In this document: one piece after another, positions 1 through 5,327 of the stretch
Position numbering within the stretch: the first letter of the stretch is position 1
How the letters are laid out: every line of letters starts with the position of its first letter
DNA from: an uncultured Gammaproteobacteria bacterium
GTDB taxonomy: Bacteria; Pseudomonadota; Gammaproteobacteria; Coxiellales; Coxiellaceae
NCBI GenBank assembly: GCA_903870185.1
Contig: CAIQCE010000022.1
Span: 1 to 9,259, forward strand
Length of the DNA stretch: 9,259 nucleotides
Direction of reading: 5' to 3'
The notes under the pieces: model-generated
What the model was told of the DNA's origin: nothing
The model's database searches: none
The model's input: only the letters and a program-made list of their open reading frames with translations
Position numbers and translations under genes: made by a program

Positions 1-1
1 G

Positions 2-493
2 GGTTTAATTCTTGAAAATCTAGAAAAGCTAACTCAGGTTTTTAATTCTGTAAATGAATCACAAGAATCAATTGTAGAGCTAAATCATGCGTATATAGCC
101 ACAATATCTAATTTAGAAATTGTACCCGATGAAAAGTATGAATCTGAATTGAAAAAAATATTGTCATTAGTGCCCGATTATGAAGGTCGTAAAAAAGAAG
201 CGGATCAACTTTGGGAGCAAAATAAACCGAGATACATCAAAGTATCAGAAGCCTTATGTGCGCAAGCTCATATTAATTTTATTTCTGTTAATACACTCGA
301 TCATGGACAAGATATGGTGAGCGATGAGGAGGTCGAGAATAATATGGAAAATGAAATTATGTATTATCACCTTTCCACTGACAAAGGTTATTGCTATATC
401 ATTGACAATGGCATGATAGCTCAACTATTTAAGGGTGATAGCCGGGAAATACTAAGTACTTTGTTAGAAGCTAAACCTAATATGCTTCATTAA
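2..493 (+). CDS. Hypothetical protein, C-terminal part (5' end outside window)
   Basis: The reading frame is open from the first bases of the window to a TAA at 491-493 and contributes 163 residues. There is no in-frame ATG before the window edge. A TTG at 149 could be read as a start, but the frame upstream of it is open and protein-like, so I treat the gene as truncated by the window. The visible N-terminal part is rich in Glu, Lys, Leu and Asn and looks helical (residues about 1-75). The last about 90 residues look like a mixed alpha/beta domain with a Tyr-rich stretch (MYYHLSTDKGYCYIIDNG). I see no signal peptide or membrane segment and recognise no family. It converges on aroC: the last 17 bp of the two genes overlap (477-493), so no terminator fits between them. 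Confidence 0.6.
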   Translation, partial: GLILENLEKLTQVFNSVNESQESIVELNHAYIATISNLEIVPDEKYESELKKILSLVPDYEGRKKEADQLWEQNKPRYIKVSEALCAQAHINFISVNTLDHGQDMVSDEEVENNMENEIMYYHLSTDKGYCYIIDNGMIAQLFKGDSREILSTLLEAKPNMLH

Positions 494-1574
494 TCATATT
501 TTGAGCTTTATGTCTTAAATAATGGTCCATAATGACTAAAGCAGACATCGCATCTACAATAGGGACGGCTCTGGGTAATACGCAAGGATCGTGTCTACCG
601 GTCGCTTTTAGGGTGACAGCTTGGTGCTCCAGATTCACGGTTTGTTGTGTTTTGCTAATCGTGGAAACGGGTTTAAAAGCTACTCTAAAATAAATATCTT
701 CACCGGAGGCGATGCCTCCTAAAATTCCACCTGCATGATTCGTTTTAATTTTGGGCTTTCCATTTTCAAGAATGAAGGGGTCATTATGCTCACTACCTTT
801 CATATAAATACTTTCAAAACCAGCACCGATATCAAAACCTTTAGCAGCATTGATGCTTAACATCGCTTTTCCTAAATCAGATGATAGCTTATCAAAAACA
901 GGTTCGCCGAGGCCGGGGGGTACATTTCGAATAATTCCTTTTATGATACCACCAACGGAATCCCCTTCATTTTTTGCAGCTTCAATGAGTTCAATCATCT
1001 TTTTTGCGACTGACTGATCAGGGCAGCGAATAATGTTTTCTTCGATGGATTCTAGTGTGACACTTTGATGATCAATTTCAGCTTTAATGATACCTACTTG
1101 TTCAACATAGCTAATGATTTCAATATTCAAAACTGTTTTTAAATATTTTTTGGCAATAGCACCTGCAGCCACTCTAGCGAGGGTTTCTCTAGCACTGGCT
1201 CTGCCGCTGCCTCTATAATCACGAGTTCCATATTTCATTAAGTAAGTATAATCAGCATGAGAGGGGCGATATAAGTTTTTTAATTCATCATAATCTTCAG
1301 GTCGGTTATCTTGATTGTAGGCTAATAAAAGGATAGGAGTGCCAGTGGTTTTTCCTTCAAAAACACCTGAAAGAATATGGATAGTGTCTTCCTCTTTTCG
1401 AGGGGTGGTGATTGGATTTTGTCCAGGTTTTCTTCGATCTAATTCTTGTTGGATTTCAGCCTCTGTAATGGAAAATCCAGGTGGGCAACCATCAATAATT
1501 ACTCCAAGTGCACCACCATGAGATTCACCACAAGTGGTGATTCTGAAGAGTTCGCCAAAACTATTGCCCGCCAT
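477..1574 (-). CDS. aroC: Chorismate synthase
   Basis: Makes chorismate from 5-enolpyruvylshikimate-3-phosphate (EPSP) by 1,4-anti elimination of phosphate, using reduced FMN; this is the last shikimate-pathway step and is cytosolic. The protein has 365 residues, close to E. coli AroC. All family signatures are visible: TTCGESHGG near the N-terminus (His19), the RRKPGQNPITTPRKEED stretch (residues 48-63), RPSHADYTY with the second conserved His at 106, DYRGSGRASARET, GFDIGAGF, NHAGGILGGIASGE and, near the C-terminus, GRHDPCVLPRAVPIVDAM. It is the last gene of the aro operon. An AAGGA Shine-Dalgarno (1582-1586) lies inside the 3' end of aroB, 7 nt before the ATG, and the two genes are 3 bp apart. 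The stop is TAG at 477-479. I see no rho-independent terminator downstream, so transcription may run antisense into the converging gene. Confidence 0.97.
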   Translation of the reverse strand: MAGNSFGELFRITTCGESHGGALGVIIDGCPPGFSITEAEIQQELDRRKPGQNPITTPRKEEDTIHILSGVFEGKTTGTPILLLAYNQDNRPEDYDELKNLYRPSHADYTYLMKYGTRDYRGSGRASARETLARVAAGAIAKKYLKTVLNIEIISYVEQVGIIKAEIDHQSVTLESIEENIIRCPDQSVAKKMIELIEAAKNEGDSVGGIIKGIIRNVPPGLGEPVFDKLSSDLGKAMLSINAAKGFDIGAGFESIYMKGSEHNDPFILENGKPKIKTNHAGGILGGIASGEDIYFRVAFKPVSTISKTQQTVNLEHQAVTLKATGRHDPCVLPRAVPIVDAMSALVIMDHYLRHKAQNMINEAY

Positions 1575-1577
1575 AAT

Positions 1578-2687
1578 TTAATCCTTAATGGTTTCTAAAA
1601 GTGCTGATTTCACTAGTTCATCGGAGATTGGGTGTGTGAAATGATGTTGTTTTTCAACTATTGAACCTAAGCTTTTCAAGAGCACATAATTAACAGAGCC
1701 TGATCTATTCTTTTTATCGGATTTTGTATGATGAATGAGTTGATCAATATCCCATTTTTTTAAATCACTTGTTTTTATTTTGAGACGTTTTAGAAGCAAT
1801 TTGATTAACAAGTATTCATGTGAAGATAAGAGCCCCATTAATTCAGAAATCTTGGCTTCAACTAAAATACCATAAGCGACAGCATAACCATGCAATAATT
1901 GGTAATCCGATATTTTTTCCAAGGCATGGCCGATTGTGTGTCCAAAGTTCAGAATGGAACGTTGTCCATTTTCTTTTTCATCATGACTGACTATCGTGGA
2001 TTTTATTTTTACAGCTCTTCCGATTAGATTGATTAAGTTTTTCTCATCAAGATTTAAAATAGAGTCTAGATTTTTTTCCAAATATTTTAAACTGTTAATA
2101 TCAGAAATTAAAAAGATTTTGATCGCTTCAATTAATCCATTAACAATGTTTTTAGTATTTAAAGTCTTTAAGCAGTGAATATCTGAAATAACAGCTTTAG
2201 GTTGCCAGTATGCGCCGATTAAATTTTTCCCATAGGCCGTATTAATAGCTGTTTTTCCGCCAACACTGCTGTCTAGCATGGCTAATAAGGTCGTCGGGAT
2301 TTGAATATAGGAGATCCCACGCATAAAGGTTGCTGCTATAAATCCTGCCAAATCTCCTACGACTCCGCCACCTAGCGCTAAAATTATAGTATCTCTATCG
2401 CAACCGTGCTTCAGCATTTTTTCTTCTAAGGCTGATTTTGTGTGTATGTTTTTTGCTTGTTCTCCGGATGGGAATGAGAGTAGTAAAGTGCGATAGCCTT
2501 CTTTTTTTAATGAATCGACTAATGATTTCGCATAGTGTTTTTTAACGATACTATCAGTGATAATGACGACAAAGCTGGGATTTTTAGGTATCCAAGAAGC
2601 AAGGGATTTTAGTAATCCTGAATTGATTAATATTGGGTAGGAGTTAGGTGGGGAGCTAGGAAGATTGACGCAGATTTTCTTCATCAT
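1578..2687 (-). CDS. aroB: 3-dehydroquinate synthase
   Basis: Converts DAHP to 3-dehydroquinate, the second shikimate step, using NAD+ and a divalent metal. The 369 residues match the usual length. The NAD-binding part shows SGEQAK (74-79) and DRDTIILALGGGVVGDLAGF (97-116), followed by PTTLLAMLDSSVGGKTAIN (131-149). The expected metal ligands are present: Glu187 in GLIEAIK, His250 in LNFGHTIGHALE and His266 in LLHGYAVAYG. Lys190 and the late SDKKNRSG motif are also kept. It overlaps the DAHP synthase gene by 4 bp (ATGA at 2684-2687), a typical translational-coupling junction. The protein begins Met-Met, and the second ATG would give a TGATG overlap instead. The Shine-Dalgarno is weak (GGA, 2694-2696), which fits coupling. 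In many gammaproteobacteria aroB sits with aroK, which is not found here. Confidence 0.96.
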   Translation of the reverse strand: MMKKICVNLPSSPPNSYPILINSGLLKSLASWIPKNPSFVVIITDSIVKKHYAKSLVDSLKKEGYRTLLLSFPSGEQAKNIHTKSALEEKMLKHGCDRDTIILALGGGVVGDLAGFIAATFMRGISYIQIPTTLLAMLDSSVGGKTAINTAYGKNLIGAYWQPKAVISDIHCLKTLNTKNIVNGLIEAIKIFLISDINSLKYLEKNLDSILNLDEKNLINLIGRAVKIKSTIVSHDEKENGQRSILNFGHTIGHALEKISDYQLLHGYAVAYGILVEAKISELMGLLSSHEYLLIKLLLKRLKIKTSDLKKWDIDQLIHHTKSDKKNRSGSVNYVLLKSLGSIVEKQHHFTHPISDELVKSALLETIKD

Positions 2688-3727
2688 CGGAAATCCATTT
2701 TGGCCAAATTCAGCAGTAATGCTTCAGTTTTTTCCCAATCCAAGCAAGGATCCGTAATCGACAATCCATTTAAATTGATAGTAGATGGGCATGTTAGATT
2801 CACCTCTTGTCTTCCATCTAACAGAAAACTTTCAATCATGAAGCCTTTTACTAATTTTTTTAAATCAGGTCGATTTTTTAAACTTTCAATGACGTTTAAT
2901 ACAATCTCGGGTTGTAATCGGTGATCTTTTTTTCCATCAACCAGGCAGTTGTCATGACTCGTATCAATAATGACAGAAGGATTCTGAATTTGATGCTGGT
3001 CCATATAATGTTTTATTTCATCTAAATGTGAAATAGAGTAATTAGGCATATGATTCGAGCCACGAAGTACTAAATGTGCATGTGAATTTCCATGAGTTTT
3101 CACTTCATTTCCATCAAGAACCGCTGTGTGAGAGTGTTGAGCCGAAACAATACTATTGACCGCGATGGCTAAGGATCCGTGTGTGGGGTTTTTCAAACCA
3201 ACAGCACAATCTTGTGCGGAGGCAAAAACACGGTGCTCCTGATTTTCTGTGCTTCTAGCGCCGATTGCAACCCATGATAACAATTCTATAAAACCTTTTG
3301 CATTGTAAGTAAATAAAGCTTCATCAGAGATTGGAAGACCCATTTCAACCACTTTAATCATCATGTCGCGTGTATATTGAATGCCGGCTTCAATGTTAGG
3401 TTCAGAATACAGGTCCGGCTGATTGACGGGTCCCATCCAGCCCTTGGTGGTTCTTGGTTTTTGAATATAGACTCGCATAACGAGTTTCAATGCGTGTTTA
3501 ACTTTTTCATTTAAGCTTGATAATTTTCGTGCATATTCCAGTACTGCTTCTTTTGGCCAAGCAGAGCAGGGCCCAACAATAATTAATAGGCGAGGGTCTT
3601 TTCCTTCGAGAATATTTTTTATTTCTTGCCGATCTTTCTCGATGTTTTTTTGAGCGGAATTGGAAATAGGGAAAGCTTTAATGATTTCTTCAATATCGGG
3701 TAGTTTTTTTATTAGAGTGTAGTTCAT
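2684..3727 (-). CDS. DAHP synthase, class I (AroF/G/H type), divergent allosteric region
   Basis: 3-deoxy-D-arabino-heptulosonate-7-phosphate synthase condenses PEP with erythrose-4-phosphate, the entry step of the shikimate pathway. The 347 residues match the E. coli isozymes (about 350). Family motifs are IVGPCSAWP (50-58), MRVYIQKPRTTKGWMGPVNQPDL (84-106), AIGARSTENQEHR (154-166) and ITDPCLDWEKTEALL (324-338). The four metal ligands of E. coli AroG (Cys61, His268, Glu302, Asp326) correspond to Cys54, His258, Glu299 and Asp326, so catalysis should be intact. The feedback pocket is different: E. coli Asp146, Pro150, Leu175, Ser180 and Phe209 align with Phe139, Ala143, Phe168, Asp173 and Ala202, and the following hairpin is about five residues shorter. 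Which E. coli isozyme it corresponds to cannot be decided, so I give no symbol. It begins 2 bp after aroA ends, with AAGAG (3735-3739) as Shine-Dalgarno, and overlaps aroB by 4 bp. Confidence 0.94.
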   Translation of the reverse strand: MNYTLIKKLPDIEEIIKAFPISNSAQKNIEKDRQEIKNILEGKDPRLLIIVGPCSAWPKEAVLEYARKLSSLNEKVKHALKLVMRVYIQKPRTTKGWMGPVNQPDLYSEPNIEAGIQYTRDMMIKVVEMGLPISDEALFTYNAKGFIELLSWVAIGARSTENQEHRVFASAQDCAVGLKNPTHGSLAIAVNSIVSAQHSHTAVLDGNEVKTHGNSHAHLVLRGSNHMPNYSISHLDEIKHYMDQHQIQNPSVIIDTSHDNCLVDGKKDHRLQPEIVLNVIESLKNRPDLKKLVKGFMIESFLLDGRQEVNLTCPSTINLNGLSITDPCLDWEKTEALLLNLAKMDFR

Positions 3728-3729
3728 TG

Positions 3730-5031
3730 TTATGCTCTTAATGATTCCATATGGGCGCCTATTGAATTCATATAGTCGACAAATTTTGGAAATGTTTTAT
3801 GAATGGCATCTGCATCATCGATAATTGTTGTGCCCTTTGCGACTAGGCCTGCAATCGCTAAAGCCATCACGGTTCGGTGATCACTGTATCCTTTTACTTC
3901 TGTGCCTTTGAGGCTTGATTCATAAATTGTCATTCCATCTTCATGCTCATCGACATGAGCTCCTAGTCGAGAAAGCCCTTCAGTCATCGAGTGAATTCTA
4001 TCGGTTTCTTTCAATCGAGCTTGTTTGACGTTGATGATTTCAGTTTTGCCTTTTGCATAGGTTCCGATCACAGCTAAAGTTGGTAAAAGGTCAGGAATAT
4101 CATTGGCATCAATCCTTAAGCCATTAAGTGTCTTTCCTCCCTGAATGATTAGACTCTTTGTTTTGGTTTCTATCTTTGCACCCATTTCTAATAAAATCTG
4201 GATTAGGCGCTTGTCTCCTTGTGAATCCTTCATGTCTAAGCCAGTTAATTCCACATGACCTTCTGTCAGAACTGCGGCAGCAATCAAATATGAGGCTGAA
4301 GAAAAATCACCCGAAATAGTTGCATGAAAATTTTTATATTTTTGCCGGCCTTTTATTTTATAAAATTCGCACTCATTTAATTGTTGATGAATGTAGCTGA
4401 TGTTTTGTTTGTCTAGCCAATTCAGCGTTAAGTTTATGTAGGGCCGTGCTTGTAAATTTTTTACCATTATTTCGCTCTCATTTTCAGCAAACGGTAAAGC
4501 AATCAGAAGTGCTGATAAATATTGAGAACTTATGCCATCAATTTCAGAAATCCCGCCTAATAGTTTCCCCGAAATACGTACGGGCAGTTGACCTTCAATA
4601 TTTAAATATTCAATGCAGAGGCCTAAAGACCGAAGAGAGTTGACCAAAGATTGAATAGGCCTCGCACGCATTTGTTTGCCGCAATCTAAAATTATCGGTT
4701 GATCAGTATTGTCTCGTAATCCTAACAGTGGCATAACAAATCGAGTTGTAATGCCTGAGTTTCCCGTATTGATTTCTGTCGATTGAGTGCTTAGTGGTAA
4801 TCCATTGCTTTTGAAAATTAATGTGTCTTCATGAATAGAAATCTTTGCTCCAAGTGCTTTGCAAGCGCGAATGGCATCTTCTGTGTCTTCTGAATCTAAA
4901 ATATTATTCAATGTGGATTCACCTTGAGAAAGAAGCGCTAAGAACAGTCCTCGGATGCTCTGTGATTTAGAGCTAGGAACTTTAAGTTTTCCATTAAGAG
5001 TATCCGATTTTTTTACAATTAGGTGTGTCAT
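3730..5031 (-). CDS. aroA: 3-phosphoshikimate 1-carboxyvinyltransferase (EPSP synthase)
   Basis: Transfers the enolpyruvyl group of PEP to shikimate-3-phosphate, giving EPSP; this is the sixth shikimate step and the glyphosate target. The 433 residues are of family length. Visible motifs are SSKSQSIR (20-27, with Lys22, Ser23 and Arg27 equivalent to E. coli), GNSGITTR (90-97), QMRARPI (Arg124), SSQYLSALL (168-176), SGDFSSASY (240-248), NDIPD (Asp314), KETDRI (341-346), SDHRTVMALAIAGL (383-396) and a final KTFPKF. The sequence is divergent: the E. coli GNAGTAMRP stretch reads GNSGITTRF, placing Ile94 at the Thr97 position and Phe98 at Pro101. It heads the aro operon and diverges from the helicase gene. 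The start ATG (5029-5031) gives M-T-H-L; the Shine-Dalgarno is weak (TGGAAAC). No attenuator-like leader peptide was found upstream. Confidence 0.95.
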   Translation of the reverse strand: MTHLIVKKSDTLNGKLKVPSSKSQSIRGLFLALLSQGESTLNNILDSEDTEDAIRACKALGAKISIHEDTLIFKSNGLPLSTQSTEINTGNSGITTRFVMPLLGLRDNTDQPIILDCGKQMRARPIQSLVNSLRSLGLCIEYLNIEGQLPVRISGKLLGGISEIDGISSQYLSALLIALPFAENESEIMVKNLQARPYINLTLNWLDKQNISYIHQQLNECEFYKIKGRQKYKNFHATISGDFSSASYLIAAAVLTEGHVELTGLDMKDSQGDKRLIQILLEMGAKIETKTKSLIIQGGKTLNGLRIDANDIPDLLPTLAVIGTYAKGKTEIINVKQARLKETDRIHSMTEGLSRLGAHVDEHEDGMTIYESSLKGTEVKGYSDHRTVMALAIAGLVAKGTTIIDDADAIHKTFPKFVDYMNSIGAHMESLRA

Positions 5032-5118
5032 ATGTTTCCACTATAGGAGGATTCAAGGTTACCTCGCTATTTTCAGTCTTGTATTCAATCATTTTAAGCG
5101 AGTAAGAGTCAAATATGA

Positions 5119-5224
5119 GTTTGGTACCAGGTGCCGTGGAAGTGAGCTTGATTTTATATTTAAGATCAAAGGGAAGCGTTAAATTGTGGCTCCGATTTGG
5201 CTTAAACGGTACCTGGTACCAAAC
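5119..5224. repeat. 106-bp palindromic element with 24-bp inverted repeats
   Basis: The left arm (5119-5142) begins GTTTGGTACCAGGTGCCGT. The reverse complement of the right arm (5201-5224) begins GTTTGGTACCAGGTACCGT. The arms agree at 21 of 24 positions and enclose 58 bp. Each arm also carries a tandem GGTACC/GGTACC-like pair, so it can fold on itself. A further AAGCGTT (5174-5180) pairs with AACGCTT (5222-5228) just outside. It lies between the divergent aroA and rhlE starts. It could be a small dispersed palindromic or MITE-like element, or a structured regulatory region. I see no target-site duplication and no second copy in this window. Confidence 0.75.
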
Positions 5225-5233
5225 GCTTCAGTA

Positions 5234-5242
5234 TGCTACTAT
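5234..5242 (+). promoter_or_regulatory. Possible extended -10 of the rhlE promoter
   Basis: TGCTACTAT (5234-5242) fits an extended -10 (TG, one base, then TACTAT, 4 of 6 to TATAAT). A good -35 is absent at 17 bp; that position falls in the right arm of the inverted repeat (TGGTAC). If used, transcription would start near 5249 and leave a leader of about 80 nt before the helicase ATG. Weak, sequence-only call. Confidence 0.25.
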
Positions 5243-5277
5243 ACCGCAGCTCAAAAATAGCAGGTACGCTGCCCTTG

Positions 5278-5310
5278 ATCCCTATCTCTTACTGAAAGGG
5301 ATTTCCCCTT
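5278..5310 (+). promoter_or_regulatory. Mutually exclusive hairpins in the rhlE leader
   Basis: ATCCCT (5278-5283) can pair with AGGGAT (5297-5302). Alternatively AAGGG (5296-5300) can pair with CCCTT (5306-5310) around an ATTTC loop. The two folds share bases and cannot coexist. They end 17 nt before the helicase ATG, just ahead of the purine-rich ribosome-binding region (AAGAGAGAG, about 5316-5324). DEAD-box helicase genes are often controlled through their leaders in other bacteria; whether this one is remains an inference from short stems. Confidence 0.25.
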
Positions 5311-5327
5311 ATTCTAAGAGAGAGATT

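Noticed and set aside
149..493. A short gene starting with TTG at 149
   Set aside because: The frame is open and protein-like back to the window edge, so the TTG is more likely an internal Leu codon of a truncated gene.
5032..5118. TTGACT (minus strand, 5107-5112) as the -35 of an aroA promoter
   Set aside because: The hexamer is good, but no -10 lies at 16-18 bp; the nearby TAAAAT is only 10 bp away. The aroA promoter is left unassigned.
5115..5327. In-frame upstream ATG extending the helicase by 71 residues
   Set aside because: The extension is read through the inverted-repeat element, resembles no helicase N-terminus, and the MTFTTLGLS start at 5328 with purine-rich upstream sequence is the family norm.
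5032..5327. TyrR box (TGTAAA, six bases, TTTACA) or an aromatic-amino-acid attenuator leader controlling aroA
   Set aside because: No such dyad and no short Phe/Tyr/Trp-rich leader peptide with terminator was found upstream of aroA.
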